The notes: generated by a model not told the origin, from the letters alone. A stretch of 64,000 bases of DNA from Planctomycetales bacterium (GCA_027451885.1 DAIDHX010000018.1:1-64000); one strand, 5' to 3'; shown: positions 1 through 10,829, numbered from the stretch's first letter. Numbers and translations: made by a program.

Positions 1-2019
1 CGGCTGCTCGATTCCACGATTCGCGCCGACCTGGCCGGGGCCACGGCGCGGTTCACCCCGCCGCTCGATCCCAACAACGGCCAAGGCTATTTCGAGTACG
101 GCGAGAATGAATTCGCCGACACCCAGGGGGAAGATTCCGACGACTACCTGCGCTTCACCGCCAAGGCACCCCCCGGCCGGCCGTTCATGGGGCGGATCTA
201 CCTGCCGCCGCCGGGCGGCTCGTTCGCAAATCTGAACGCGGCCCAGCAACAGGTTTACCTGGCCTCGCAGCCGATCATGGTCACCAGCCAGTACGCCGAG
301 ATCATCTACTTTGTCCGCAACGGCAGCCTGTATCGCCGCGTCCTCCTGGTCGATCCCGACCGCAATCAAAGCCAGAACGGGATCTACCAGATGGTCCACA
401 ACCTGGACGCGCTCGGCGTCGCCCCCGCGCCAAGCGCGCTTGGCAATGTGGCCACAAGCTGGCAGTCGATGAACGACCTCTCCGCCCACCCCGCGGCAAC
501 CGCGAACGGCAGCGTGGCGATCGTGGCCAACTCGCTCGGCGATCTCACCAACCGTGAGAACCGATTTCCCTCGCCCCGGTTCGCGAACGACTTCATGACC
601 GGCGTGGGGGCGAACGCCGCGGTCGGCGCGGACGGGATCCCAGACGACGTCAACGGCGATAATGTTCCCGACCTCTATCCCACACTCTACCCCAACATCA
701 TCAACACAGCGCTCTACAACGTCGTCCCCATCAATAATCAGCCGTTCTTTTCGCCCTTCCTGCAGTTCATGGCGTTCCCCTACATCTTTCCAGGAGCCTA
801 CTCCGCGCCCCAGACCATCGCCGGCTTCGCCTATGGCGGCGTCAACGTGAACACCGGCAACGTGGGCTGGATCCATTCGCCCGAGCCGGTGGTCTACAAC
901 CCCGCGCAGAACGGGCCGGTCTATTTCGACCAGACGCCGTACCTTTACCTGTCGATGCTCAACCACAACCCGCTCGACGTGGCTGACAACCTGCCCTTGC
1001 CCGGCACCTCCGCGGGTAACGGCTTGCCCTATCTACAAACCTACTGGGGTTTCCCGACCTGGCGTGAGACATTGTCGCCGCTCTGGAGCGATCCCACGTT
1101 ACCGATCTTCGGCGTCTCGTTCGGCGGCAATAACTATCCTCCCGGGCAGCCGGCGGGGCTTGTACCGCGGTCAACAAGCGTTGTGCCGATCTTCGCCGAC
1201 GGCAACGTGCTCCCCCCCATGGCCGGCTACATGGCGACCACGCCGCCGATACCCTGGCGGGTCAACCCCCAGCCCTACTCCGACTTGAGCGCCGTGAATA
1301 GCGCCTTTTTTTCCGGGGCCGGTCGCGCCACCGATCCGTTCCTCTGGAATGGTAGCTGGGAAGACGACCTGATCATGACCAACGTGCGGAGCTTCGACGT
1401 CAAGGCCTATGACGACGTCTACGCCGGCTACGTGGACCTGGGCTGGGGCGACGACCTGCGGCTGTATCAGCCCTACGCCACGAGCCCAGGCGCGCTTTAT
1501 CCGAACCTGGCCGGGATTTCGCCGCCGCCGTATCTCGGCGGTCTGCCGGCGACCAATAACGGTCCGCTGCCGTTCTTCTGGCCGCCGGTCAGCCCCGCGA
1601 GCACGTTTTTCGCGGGGGCGTACGACATCACGAACCAGACGTTCGCGCACGAGGGGCGGATGCCCCCCTTGACCTCCGACTTTCGGTTCGACGCCCAGGT
1701 GGGGCCGGTGTTGCCGGGCTTCTTCGCGGTCGCGCCCAACTACACAGGCAACGTGGGCGACAACTCGGTCCGCATCACGCGGATGCGGCGGATCTGGGAT
1801 TCGTGGTCGACCGCGTACACCCAGGCGCCAGCGACCGGCGTGAACCCCGCCACCGGGTTCCCGCTCGGGCCGCCGTTCACGCCGCCGGTCTATCCGTCGT
1901 ATCCGCCCCCTTACCCTGCGCCTCTCCGGGGCATCCAGATCCAGATCCGGATCCAGGACCCCAGCGGCCAGAAGGTAAAGTCGCTCACGATCAGGCAGGA
2001 CTTCACGGACAAGTTGTGA
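1..2019 (+). CDS. C-terminal part of a large secreted protein of a pseudopilin-type locus (5' end outside window)
   Basis: The frame is open from the first base with no stop, so the gene begins before the window; an internal ATG at 187 is not a convincing start. About 672 residues are visible, rich in Tyr, Pro, Asn and Gly, with an acidic Asp/Asn-rich stretch near residue 160 (GADGIPDDVNGDNVPDL) that resembles a calcium-binding loop. The last 30 residues (IQIQIRIQDPSGQKVKSLTI) resemble the end of GspJ/PilV-like minor pseudopilins, which close with a beta strand built around such a phrase. It lies 187 bp ahead of a giant pilin-like protein on the same strand, which supports a secretion or pseudopilus role. 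The family assignment is inference; the product is best called hypothetical. Confidence 0.7.
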   Translation, partial: RLLDSTIRADLAGATARFTPPLDPNNGQGYFEYGENEFADTQGEDSDDYLRFTAKAPPGRPFMGRIYLPPPGGSFANLNAAQQQVYLASQPIMVTSQYAEIIYFVRNGSLYRRVLLVDPDRNQSQNGIYQMVHNLDALGVAPAPSALGNVATSWQSMNDLSAHPAATANGSVAIVANSLGDLTNRENRFPSPRFANDFMTGVGANAAVGADGIPDDVNGDNVPDLYPTLYPNIINTALYNVVPINNQPFFSPFLQFMAFPYIFPGAYSAPQTIAGFAYGGVNVNTGNVGWIHSPEPVVYNPAQNGPVYFDQTPYLYLSMLNHNPLDVADNLPLPGTSAGNGLPYLQTYWGFPTWRETLSPLWSDPTLPIFGVSFGGNNYPPGQPAGLVPRSTSVVPIFADGNVLPPMAGYMATTPPIPWRVNPQPYSDLSAVNSAFFSGAGRATDPFLWNGSWEDDLIMTNVRSFDVKAYDDVYAGYVDLGWGDDLRLYQPYATSPGALYPNLAGISPPPYLGGLPATNNGPLPFFWPPVSPASTFFAGAYDITNQTFAHEGRMPPLTSDFRFDAQVGPVLPGFFAVAPNYTGNVGDNSVRITRMRRIWDSWSTAYTQAPATGVNPATGFPLGPPFTPPVYPSYPPPYPAPLRGIQIQIRIQDPSGQKVKSLTIRQDFTDKL

Positions 2020-2206
2020 GTGGGACGCCAGGAGCCGGGAGTGGCAAATCGCGATTCAAGTTCAAGAAGGGTCGGTTGGACGGGGAGCGGCGCGGGAGAT
2101 TCGTTCAGATCCATTGGCATATGAAGATCGATTGGCGGTCGAGCCGTTGGCAGGAGCCTCGGCCGTGCGATCGAATCCGTGAAGATTGCTCGAGGGGAAT
2201 CGTGTC

Positions 2207-5200
2207 ATGCTCGTAACCAGGGGAACTCCACGCGGTCGGCGAGGAATCGCGCTCGTGCTCGTGCTGGCGATGCTGGGGCTGCTGGCCCTGATCGCCGTCA
2301 CGTTCGCGGCCTACTCCGCGCAGGCGAAGATCAATGCGCGCAACTTCGCGCTTGCCGCCTTCAAGCCCCAGGCTGACGAGCTCTTCGACTTCGCGCTTTC
2401 CCAGCTCGTGGGAGACACCGCCGACGTTCGCTCGGTCATCCGCGGCCACAGCCTGGCGCGGGACATGTACGGCAACGACGCGTTCAACAACGGCTACCTG
2501 GCCGTCGGGCCGACCACCGGGCAGCCGTTTCTCATCACCGCCGTCACGAGCACGCCCGGCCAGCCCTACCTGACCTTGACCACCAACATCCTCAACAGCG
2601 ATCCCGGGTTCTTCGGCTACAACTTCACACGCTGGCTCATGCGGGTGACCTACACCGGCAGCTACGGCGGCCCGGGATCCGGCATGGCCAAACCCGTCGA
2701 TCAGACCCTGGAGATCCAGTTCGACAACACTACCTCGGGCCAGTATCGCACGTTCACGGTCAACGCGGTCAACACCAACGACCAGCTCATCAATCCCACG
2801 CTGGGCATGACGAGCCAGGGGGCGTTTGGGCTGTTTCTGAACTCGAACGCCATCGGCAACGGCACCCAGAACTTCTTCCCGTTCGTGCTCGACGGCCGCT
2901 TCCTGCGAGCATTCAATGGCGCGGGGCTGTCGGATATTCCCTCGCCCACGACCAGTGTTCCCGAGGCGTATTACGGCAACTTTCGCTTCAATCCCGACGG
3001 CCTCTCGCCCAACCAGGTGGGCATGGACGAGGACTACGACGCCTGCGATCTCGACAACTGGTTCCTGGCCATCCAGAGCGCGGACGGGCACGTGATGATT
3101 CCTTCGTTCCACCGGCCGGGGATCATCCGGGTCGATAATGGGGCGATCACCAACACTCCGCTCAACGACTGGCAGCCGCTCACTGCCCCCAACTTTTATG
3201 ACTCGGCCGCGCGGATTCTGCGCCCGATTCAGGGGCTGGGCAACGACGCAGCCACCTTCCCCGACCTGTTGCCCGACCCGACGACCGGCAAGATCACCTA
3301 CGACGTCGACAACGACGGCGACGGCGTGACCGATTCGGTCTGGCTTGACCTGGGCTATCCCGCCCGGCGCAACGCGAGCGGCAAGCTCTACAAGCCGCTG
3401 TTCGCGTTCATGGTGATCGGGCTCAACGGCCGGATCCCGCTCAACACCGCCGGGAACCTGGCGAACCCCACCGGACCCACAATCCAGGGACTGGTGAACG
3501 GCACGCAGTACAACTTCCAGATGGGGGCGACGCACGCGACGCACCTGGGCAACTCGATCAGCGAGATCGACCCGACCTATGCACTCCAGAATGCGTTCGA
3601 CAAGAGCACGCTCGACCCCCCGGCGGCGTTCACTGCGCTTTCGCCCTCCATCACCACGATCATCAACGGGAACTATCAACTGGGAGGCCAGCAGTCGAAT
3701 GGCCAGATCGATTCGTCGGGCGTGGACGTGCGGCTCACGCAATTGCGGAACCTGCTCGCGGGGACGCGGCCGCAGCCGAATCCGTCGCCGGGCCTGAACA
3801 TCCAGAATTTTCCCAACGGCAACGTCAACGGCGACCTGGATCTCGTGCTCTATTCCACGGGTCCGTCGACCGAAGGGCAGCCGTACTTCATGCCCAACGG
3901 CATCGCGGGCATTCCGGGCTCAGGCTCAGGCGTGCCGGACGCGTTCAAGACCGACGGCAACACCGGCCTGCCGTACGTCACCCGAACCACAACGCCCGTT
4001 CCCGGGCGCTGGGGCGAGGCGAATTCGGTTCCTGGCATTCCCTTCGCCAATCCCTACGGCAACGGCGGAGCCACTCCCCCCACGCCGCAGTTCGTGAACG
4101 TGGTGGGCACCACCTACGCCGATGTGACCGGGCAAACCTACGGCCCGGCGTACAACAACCAGGTCCGCGCGGGCTACTCGCTCGACGTCACCGACCTGGT
4201 GAACGGCACCCCGCGCGATGCCGCCGATGACAACTTCAACGCCTTCGACCCGATGCCGCTCGGCCACGTGGGCGAGGTGGGCGATAGCGACTTTTACGAC
4301 GTCACAGGCGCACTCCAGCTTCCAGTCGAACGCATCCGCCGCTTCGTGACCCCCATGGATATCAATGGCACGGGATTCGTCACCGCCTGGCGGGGCGGGC
4401 GTCTTGGCGGCGGCGGAGGCGGACCCAGCAGCAACGGCTACGATGCCTTCGGCCGCGTTCAGTTCAGCAGCTATTACCGACCCGCCGGCTCGCCAGGCGT
4501 GATCAACTACAGCGGCGCAGCGGGCGGCAATGTGGGCTCGATTATTTACCCCTGGGCCTCGGGTGCGAACTACGCCCCGGATCTTACCAACAATCTGCTC
4601 CACGGCTTCGAGTCGTTCCGGTTCCCCTACGTTGGCAGCGGCGGCCGCGCCCAGAGCATGGGCGGCGCACCCTATGACTTCCCGCTCGGCATCCCCGCGA
4701 CGCCGATCCCGTATCCGCCGCCAACCTTTCCCACCTACGACGCCTCGGTCAACTCGGTTACCAACCTGATGACCAACGGCGCCTACAATCCCTCCAACTT
4801 CCCCGGGCGCAACTCCGACGGCGTGAACGACGCCGAGGAGATGAATCTCTACACCCCCAATGCGCTCCTGGATTCGCCCTACGGCCCGAGCGACCTGGAA
4901 TGGCTCTACCGCCAGCAGGATGTCGACGGCGCCTCGCTTTCCAGCCGGCTCTCGCAGCTCGCGCCCATCAGCCTCACCAATGGGCTCGACGGCCAGCGCA
5001 GGCGCAGGCTGTTCTCACTCGACAGCTTCGACACCAACGCGTTCGTCTGGGCCAACGACAACCCCGGCGGCGCGTTCCCCAACAACAGCTCGTTCCTGAC
5101 CGCCATCTCCACGAACCCGATCAACATCGTCGCGCAGAGCGCGAGCTTCGCCCAGCTCTCCTTGAATCCCGGCAACCCCTACCAGAACCTGATCCCCTAC

Positions 5201-8200
5201 ATCGCCACGCCCACGCTCGCGCACCGCGACCGCAAGATCAATCTCAATTATCCCCTGCCGGTCTCAAACGACCCCAACGAGCCGATCCGCCAGAAGTGGA
5301 TCACCGACACCTACAACCTCATGAAGTCGATCCTGCCGCCACGGGCGATCGACACGCCGGAAGAGCGGGCGCAGCTCAGCCAGTACATCATCAATATCAT
5401 CGACTTCCGCGACCCAGACGCCACCATGACGCACTGGGTCAACCCGGATATCGCGGTCTATTCGCCGCAGCTTGCAACCGCGGGCGCGACCGCGCCCACG
5501 ATCGCGACCCAGCCGTACACTCTCCAGTTCGTGGGGACCACGGGCCTTACTTCCAATCAGATTTACCTCGACCAGTACGGCATGGAGTACAACCCCGTCG
5601 CCATTAACGAGGCGATGGCGTACACCTTCCGCTACTCACCCGGCGGCGCGGGGGGCGGCACGCCGCTGCAAACCTATCGCTTCATGATCGAGCTCGTGAA
5701 CACCCAGACCCAGCCCGCGATGGTGCCCGGTACGGTCAATGCTGGTATTCTCGACCTGGGAAACAACATCAACAACGTCGCCAACGATCCTTACGGCAAC
5801 GGCTCGTGGGATATCGTGTTCGCAGGCGACGATCCCTACAGCCGACCTGATCCCTACACCGGCCAGTTGCCTTATTACGGCAATCTCTACGGTCTGACGC
5901 CGCTGAACCAGGATTCGTTCTATTCGCTGTTCCCGTCACCCGCCGGCAGCGGCGTGCCGACTCCTGTGCCGGGCCAGGATGTTCAGCTTCTGCCTCTGCT
6001 GGGCAACCGCGCAGGCGCTAACAACACCAGCATTCCGATCCCACAGCAGGACAACGCCACGGCGGGGACGCTCGCCCAGAATTATTTCTATGTGTTCGGC
6101 AACCTGCCCCCCATGTACGCCGCCTCGAGCGGCGGCAAGCAAAGCACCACGGTCTACGAGGCAGGCGCGCTCCAGCCAGGGACGTATTACGCGAGTATCA
6201 ATCAGTCGTACACCAACGGTTACAACCCGCCGATGACCGCGGCGGCGATGATCCAGACGCTCTACAACCAGAATGTGGTGAACTCGAATCTGCCAGGTAC
6301 GACGCTCGCCAACGGCGACTATGATCCATTCGACCTCAACAACGTCGGCCCGAATCCGCTGCAACCGCAAACCATCGGCCTGCCGGGATTCTTCACAACT
6401 CCGGCCGCGTCCTCGGGGCTTGCACCCCAGAGTCTGCGCCTGGGCGTGATTCCCGGCCTCCAGCAGGGGGCAGGCGCAACGGGGGGCACACCGCCCAATA
6501 CGTACCTCTGGAAGGTTCCCGCGCCGGCGGCGAACAGTTCGTATTACATCTGGGTTTGCCTCAGAAGGCCGGCCAACCCCTTCGCGCCGGTGTCCGCGAA
6601 CAACCCCATGCTGGTCGTCGACTCCATGCGGATTCCGTATGTCGACGGCACGGGCTCGGCTCCAAACGGCAGCGGCGTCTCGGGTACGGTCAACACCATC
6701 TACTCAGCGCAGCGGTTCCAGCCCTATCGCGGCGGCCATGCCGTCCCCCCCATGTCGGTCGCCGGGACGCCGACCAACGCCATCGACACCCACTACGGCT
6801 ACAGCGAGCAGATCGTCGCGCCAACGTACAACTCGCTGCCGGCCCTGGCGACGATCCTTCCCGTCGGCAACCCCCAGCAGGCCCAGGGGATCTACACGAT
6901 CACAACCCAGGGGGCCAACATCACGCAGAACGCCGCCACGGCCCCCTACTTTCACACCATGGGATGGGCCAACGAAGATGAGATGGGAGCCACACTCCCA
7001 ACCGCTGGTTTCGTCAATGAGTTCTGGGACTATTTCCCGTTCCACGACCGCGACTTCACGAGCGTGGCCGAGCTCATGCTCGTGCCCGCGACCGCGCCCG
7101 GCCTCTTCACCAAGCAATTCGCCGAATTCGCGCCTTCGCAGCAGAACGTCACGAACATCTTCAGCAGCGTAACGCCGCTTACCGTGCCAAGCTCGCTCTT
7201 CAGCACCGCGATCGTCGGCGGCGGGTCGAATGCGAATCTCCCCGCGATTCCGCCGTTCACGGGCTCTACCACGACCGGCTCCGGCCTGACCTGGGTTCTA
7301 TCGGCCCAGAACAGCGGGACCGGGCGGAACATGTTCACAATCGGCAACGGGCCAGGGTTTGTGAATACAGGGGGCACGCCGTCCTCGCTCTATGCCACGG
7401 CCTCAACGCCGCTCTGGAGCTACGCCGGCATCATGTACGCGGTTCTGGCGCCCCCCGTCCAGCCGCACACCTTCCCCTACCTGAGCGACCGGTTCTTCTA
7501 TTCCGGATTCGGCGGTGCAAACTCGGTGGACACCGCCGGTAAGACCGTGGGCGGGTACGCGGCCGACGGCTGGTTCAAGATGTTCGAGTTCGTCGAGGTG
7601 CCAAGCGCTGTCCTGGGCGCGACCGGTACCGTCTCCCAGGGAATCAACTTCGACTGGGTGCGCCAGGATATGCGCCCGGGCCAGCTCAACCTGAACCTCA
7701 TCATCGATGAGGAAGTGTTCCTGAGCGTGCTCGGCAGGCAATCGTATAACCCGTACAACCCCCAGATTGGCGCAGGGCCGACGTGGGATCAATTCACGCA
7801 AACACGGCTGAATTTCGACCAGATCACGCCATCGTACGTCCAGGCGAACTTCACGCCGGGTTCAGCCAATTTTCCACTGCCGTTGCCCGCCGGCGCGAAC
7901 CCGATCCCGATGGTGGTCACCTCCACGCTGTCCAACGGGTCGCCCGCTTCGGCGTATCCATTCGCAACGGCGGGGGCGAATTACGGTAACCCCGCGCTCG
8001 CCGCTTACGATCCCGTGACCAATTACTTCCTCACGGCCAACGGGGGTACACCGATCGCCTCGGTGGGGCTCAAGGCGGCGTGGGTCCAGTTCCTCTGGTT
8101 GCGGCACGGCGGCTCGGGCTACATGTTCGGCCACGGCTTCGGCGCCGTTGGGCAAAACTATGCGATCACGCCCACGGCCTCGGTCGCGGGCGCTCCCGCG

Positions 8201-9241
8201 GGATTCGGCACGATGATTCCCAAGGAAACCCCCTTCCGGGCGCTTTCCTACCCCGATATCGACTTCACCGTGATGCGGCCGGCGGCCCTGCCGCCTACCG
8301 GGTACACCAATCCCCCCTTGAACACGACGCCGAATCTTTCCGGCGCGGTTCCGCAGTATTACACGGCCGATCCCGGCGTACGCGCGCCGGAGACGATTCA
8401 ACCCGCCACGGGTGCAACGCTCACGTTCAACCAGGGCTATCCGACCTCCACGGCGACTGGCGTAACCACCTACTATTACCCCGGGTCGGCAACGACCATG
8501 GGGAACATCTACTACCCCTATCTGCCGCCGCCGATTCCGCCCCGGCGGCTGTTCCAGATGCCGGACCTTTACTTCGGGGTCGCGGGCACGCCGCCGTCGG
8601 CCACCTCGCCCGCGCCGAGCCACGCCAGCGAGGGGGGCGATCCTTACGTCAACAACATGTCGCCGCTCGCCACCGTCAGCCTGCCCGGCCCGCCCGGAGT
8701 GCTGCCGCCGCTCACCAACGGCACCAACGCGGTCGTGCTCACCGACAACGTCGTCAATCTCTACTGGCCGTCCGGCAACCCGAGCTTCCCCGGCGGCAGC
8801 GCGGCGGTCTTCACCTCCGGCGCAACGCTCACCGCCATTCCACTCCCGGTGAGCAATGTCTCAAACCTCAACGGCAGCCCGACTCCGATCCCCAGCCCGT
8901 ACCTGGGCGCGAACGGCACTGACCTGCGGCAGCATCCCTTCTATCGCAGCGAGGAGATGCAGCGCGTGCTGAACCTGACCACCGTGCGTACCCACCAGTA
9001 CGCCGTCTGGATCACCGTTGGGTTCTTCGAGGTCAAGCGCCAGGGCGATCTGGGCATGCTGGCCAGCGCAACTCCCTACCTGGCGTTCGACATCATGGGG
9101 CCGGAGATCACCGGCACCTCGGGGGCAAGCGCCCGATTCCGAGAATTCGTACTCATCGACCGTTTGAAGCTCACCGGCTTTAACCACCTGGCGGCCGGCC
9201 AGTTCCGCCATGCCGTCGTTTACCGCAGAAGAATCCAGTAA
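2207..9241 (+). CDS. Giant (2344 aa) protein with type IV pilin-like N-terminus
   Basis: I chose ATG 2207 because GAGGGG lies 7-10 bases upstream; a TTG at 2186 would add seven residues. Residues 1-35 have a short basic leader ending in RRG, then a hydrophobic helix (IALVLVLAMLGLLALIAVTF), the layout of a GspK/type IV prepilin segment processed by prepilin peptidase. The remaining 2300 residues are Asn, Gly, Pro, Tyr and Thr rich, with few charges, as expected of an extracellular beta-rich protein. DVDNDGDGVTDS near residue 370 has the Asp spacing of a calcium-binding EF-hand or dockerin-like loop. No Glu at the usual +5 position is seen, as in GspK-type minor pseudopilins. GspK proteins are about 300-400 residues, so this is roughly six times larger. 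The function is unknown; surface or secretion-tip display is inferred. Confidence 0.85.
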   Translation: MLVTRGTPRGRRGIALVLVLAMLGLLALIAVTFAAYSAQAKINARNFALAAFKPQADELFDFALSQLVGDTADVRSVIRGHSLARDMYGNDAFNNGYLAVGPTTGQPFLITAVTSTPGQPYLTLTTNILNSDPGFFGYNFTRWLMRVTYTGSYGGPGSGMAKPVDQTLEIQFDNTTSGQYRTFTVNAVNTNDQLINPTLGMTSQGAFGLFLNSNAIGNGTQNFFPFVLDGRFLRAFNGAGLSDIPSPTTSVPEAYYGNFRFNPDGLSPNQVGMDEDYDACDLDNWFLAIQSADGHVMIPSFHRPGIIRVDNGAITNTPLNDWQPLTAPNFYDSAARILRPIQGLGNDAATFPDLLPDPTTGKITYDVDNDGDGVTDSVWLDLGYPARRNASGKLYKPLFAFMVIGLNGRIPLNTAGNLANPTGPTIQGLVNGTQYNFQMGATHATHLGNSISEIDPTYALQNAFDKSTLDPPAAFTALSPSITTIINGNYQLGGQQSNGQIDSSGVDVRLTQLRNLLAGTRPQPNPSPGLNIQNFPNGNVNGDLDLVLYSTGPSTEGQPYFMPNGIAGIPGSGSGVPDAFKTDGNTGLPYVTRTTTPVPGRWGEANSVPGIPFANPYGNGGATPPTPQFVNVVGTTYADVTGQTYGPAYNNQVRAGYSLDVTDLVNGTPRDAADDNFNAFDPMPLGHVGEVGDSDFYDVTGALQLPVERIRRFVTPMDINGTGFVTAWRGGRLGGGGGGPSSNGYDAFGRVQFSSYYRPAGSPGVINYSGAAGGNVGSIIYPWASGANYAPDLTNNLLHGFESFRFPYVGSGGRAQSMGGAPYDFPLGIPATPIPYPPPTFPTYDASVNSVTNLMTNGAYNPSNFPGRNSDGVNDAEEMNLYTPNALLDSPYGPSDLEWLYRQQDVDGASLSSRLSQLAPISLTNGLDGQRRRRLFSLDSFDTNAFVWANDNPGGAFPNNSSFLTAISTNPINIVAQSASFAQLSLNPGNPYQNLIPYIATPTLAHRDRKINLNYPLPVSNDPNEPIRQKWITDTYNLMKSILPPRAIDTPEERAQLSQYIINIIDFRDPDATMTHWVNPDIAVYSPQLATAGATAPTIATQPYTLQFVGTTGLTSNQIYLDQYGMEYNPVAINEAMAYTFRYSPGGAGGGTPLQTYRFMIELVNTQTQPAMVPGTVNAGILDLGNNINNVANDPYGNGSWDIVFAGDDPYSRPDPYTGQLPYYGNLYGLTPLNQDSFYSLFPSPAGSGVPTPVPGQDVQLLPLLGNRAGANNTSIPIPQQDNATAGTLAQNYFYVFGNLPPMYAASSGGKQSTTVYEAGALQPGTYYASINQSYTNGYNPPMTAAAMIQTLYNQNVVNSNLPGTTLANGDYDPFDLNNVGPNPLQPQTIGLPGFFTTPAASSGLAPQSLRLGVIPGLQQGAGATGGTPPNTYLWKVPAPAANSSYYIWVCLRRPANPFAPVSANNPMLVVDSMRIPYVDGTGSAPNGSGVSGTVNTIYSAQRFQPYRGGHAVPPMSVAGTPTNAIDTHYGYSEQIVAPTYNSLPALATILPVGNPQQAQGIYTITTQGANITQNAATAPYFHTMGWANEDEMGATLPTAGFVNEFWDYFPFHDRDFTSVAELMLVPATAPGLFTKQFAEFAPSQQNVTNIFSSVTPLTVPSSLFSTAIVGGGSNANLPAIPPFTGSTTTGSGLTWVLSAQNSGTGRNMFTIGNGPGFVNTGGTPSSLYATASTPLWSYAGIMYAVLAPPVQPHTFPYLSDRFFYSGFGGANSVDTAGKTVGGYAADGWFKMFEFVEVPSAVLGATGTVSQGINFDWVRQDMRPGQLNLNLIIDEEVFLSVLGRQSYNPYNPQIGAGPTWDQFTQTRLNFDQITPSYVQANFTPGSANFPLPLPAGANPIPMVVTSTLSNGSPASAYPFATAGANYGNPALAAYDPVTNYFLTANGGTPIASVGLKAAWVQFLWLRHGGSGYMFGHGFGAVGQNYAITPTASVAGAPAGFGTMIPKETPFRALSYPDIDFTVMRPAALPPTGYTNPPLNTTPNLSGAVPQYYTADPGVRAPETIQPATGATLTFNQGYPTSTATGVTTYYYPGSATTMGNIYYPYLPPPIPPRRLFQMPDLYFGVAGTPPSATSPAPSHASEGGDPYVNNMSPLATVSLPGPPGVLPPLTNGTNAVVLTDNVVNLYWPSGNPSFPGGSAAVFTSGATLTAIPLPVSNVSNLNGSPTPIPSPYLGANGTDLRQHPFYRSEEMQRVLNLTTVRTHQYAVWITVGFFEVKRQGDLGMLASATPYLAFDIMGPEITGTSGASARFREFVLIDRLKLTGFNHLAAGQFRHAVVYRRRIQ

Positions 9242-9302
9242 CGGATCCGCCACGACGAGGAGGGATCGGCGTATGAGAGATTAAGAGTCAACCAGATCTC
9301 AA

Positions 9303-9334
9303 CCGCCCCGCCGGATGCGTCCAGGGAGGGGCGG
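9303..9334 (+). terminator. Candidate hairpin terminator after the giant pilin-like gene
   Basis: CCGCCCC (9303-9309) pairs perfectly with GGGGCGG (9328-9334) across an 18-base loop holding a small inner GGA/TCC stem. A second hairpin, GATCGC/GCGATC (9347-9363), follows and leads into a T-rich run near 9370-9388. Together they probably stop transcription of the upstream gene, but neither is a textbook stem plus immediate T-tract. Confidence 0.4.
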
Positions 9335-9438
9335 CTCGTCGTTGCGGATCGCAACACGCGATCAGCCATTGGTTTGTTTCGTTTTTTCGGATCGTTCTCA
9401 TTGCTCGCAATGTCGTACCCAGGGGCGCGGACCTTTGC

Positions 9439-9468
9439 TTGCCAGGCTGAGCGCCCCGGCGATAGAAT
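9439..9468 (+). promoter_or_regulatory. Candidate sigma-70-type promoter of the DUF1559 gene
   Basis: TTGCCA (9439-9444), an 18-base spacer, then TAGAAT (9463-9468). The predicted start near 9475 would give a leader of about 34 bases before the ATG at 9509. It lies downstream of the hairpins at 9303-9363, so the DUF1559 gene can be transcribed separately from the giant gene. Confidence 0.45.
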
Positions 9469-9508
9469 TCAAGATCGGCAACTCCTCTTCACGTGGAAAG
9501 GACTGAAC

Positions 9509-10813
9509 ATGACCCCCCGTCCCCGCCTGGTTCGCCCGCGCGGCTTCACCCTGATCGAGTTGCTGGTCGTGATCAGCATCATCGGAATCCTGGTGGGCCT
9601 GCTCCTCCCCGCCGTCAACTCGGCCCGCGAAGCTGGCCGCCGTACCCAGTGCCAGAGCAACATGCGCAACATCGTGCTCGCAGTCCTGGGTTACACCAAC
9701 AACCAGAACGTCTTTCCTCCCGCCGGCGAATTCGGCGAGGACGCGACCACGCTGACAGCGCTCACCTCGGGCAACACCCTCCCCACGGGGTCGGTTGTTC
9801 CCACCTGGTTTCCGAACCAGACCAGCCAGCGCGGTGTTCCGATGTATAGCTGGGTTGTGCCCACGCTCCCCTACATGGACAACCAGGAACTCTACAACCA
9901 GTGGACGTTCTTCTACAGCACGGGCTCAAATGCGGGTTCGCCCGCGCCCTACTTCGACACGGGTGCCTTCAACATCGCCGGCCAGGCTTCGAACCTGAAG
10001 ATCGCTGACACGGCCATCGGCATTCTCCGCTGCCCGGACGATAACACGATCCAGATCAACCAGGGCAACCTGAGCTACGTGGTCAACGGCGGCATGGCGC
10101 TTTGGCAAGCGCTTCCGGTGGGTTGGATTGGCGGTCAACTGGATGGCTCGCCCACCACCACGCCCATAAACAGTCCGCTTGTTCTCGCCCCCACGGCGAT
10201 GGGCTGGGCGGGTTCGGTGGGTGTCATGGTCAAGACGGGCGTGATGTTCACGGAGTCGACCCTGCCCCAGGGTGTGCCCAGCTCGATTCGCATTCCCTGG
10301 AACGTGCGTTCGACGCTGAACGGCATCGTCGACGGCCCGAGCAGCACCTTCATGATGAGCGAAAACACGCTCACGGGCGTAAGCGCCACGCCGACGCCCT
10401 ATTCGAACGGCCTCACCACGAACTGGGCAACCCCACTGCCGACTTTTACCTCGTTCTTCATGCCGTCGAGCGTGTGCGGCGTGCCCAACTCGTACAACTG
10501 CACCTCGGGGATGCTCACCCCGTCCGCGCCAGGACAGGGAGACATCGACGGCCTGGGCTGGGCGTTCGCCAACAAGGTTGGCACCTTCACCAACATCAAT
10601 TTCGGCCAGAATCTCACGTTCGAGGGCTCGTTCCCGTTCTCGAATAGCGCCCATCCGGGCGGCTGCAACATGGGCTTCTGCGACGGCGCAGTGCGGTTCA
10701 TCCGCAACACGATCGACGGCACCGTCTACTCGAAGATCATCACCCCGGCCGGCAGCAAGCTGCCCATCTACATGAAGCAGCTTCCGGTCGAGCAGGATGC
10801 CTTCGTGAACTGA
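9509..10813 (+). CDS. DUF1559 family prepilin-like protein
   Basis: 434 residues. ATG 9509 is set by GGAAAGGA (9495-9502) six bases upstream. The N-terminus carries a prepilin cleavage and helix motif, [18 protein letters not shown], with the conserved Glu five residues after the Phe, so prepilin peptidase processing is expected. It continues with [20 protein letters not shown], the usual start of the DUF1559 domain, and ends with the H-x-G-G-x-N-x-G-F-x-D-G signature ([12 protein letters not shown]) near residue 385, as in the planctomycete 'H-X9-DG' family. Members are abundant in Planctomycetota, are predicted to be surface or pseudopilus proteins, and have no established biochemical role. 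It stands apart from the upstream giant by two hairpins and has its own candidate promoter. Confidence 0.93.
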   Translation: MTPRPRLVRPRGFTLIELLVVISIIGILVGLLLPAVNSAREAGRRTQCQSNMRNIVLAVLGYTNNQNVFPPAGEFGEDATTLTALTSGNTLPTGSVVPTWFPNQTSQRGVPMYSWVVPTLPYMDNQELYNQWTFFYSTGSNAGSPAPYFDTGAFNIAGQASNLKIADTAIGILRCPDDNTIQINQGNLSYVVNGGMALWQALPVGWIGGQLDGSPTTTPINSPLVLAPTAMGWAGSVGVMVKTGVMFTESTLPQGVPSSIRIPWNVRSTLNGIVDGPSSTFMMSENTLTGVSATPTPYSNGLTTNWATPLPTFTSFFMPSSVCGVPNSYNCTSGMLTPSAPGQGDIDGLGWAFANKVGTFTNINFGQNLTFEGSFPFSNSAHPGGCNMGFCDGAVRFIRNTIDGTVYSKIITPAGSKLPIYMKQLPVEQDAFVN

Positions 10814-10829
10814 GCCTGCCGCGGCAGGC
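10814..10829. repeat. 16-base perfect palindrome just after the DUF1559 stop codon
   Basis: GCCTGCCGCGGCAGGC reads the same on both strands and begins within one base of the preceding stop codon. As RNA it would form a loopless stem, so it is more likely a DNA-binding site or simple end-of-gene sequence than a hairpin terminator. Confidence 0.5.

Noticed and set aside
2105-3742. Minus-strand open frame of 545 codons opposite the pilin-like giant
   Set aside because: Arg/Val/Gly-rich composition without domains; the plus-strand protein has a convincing start and leader.
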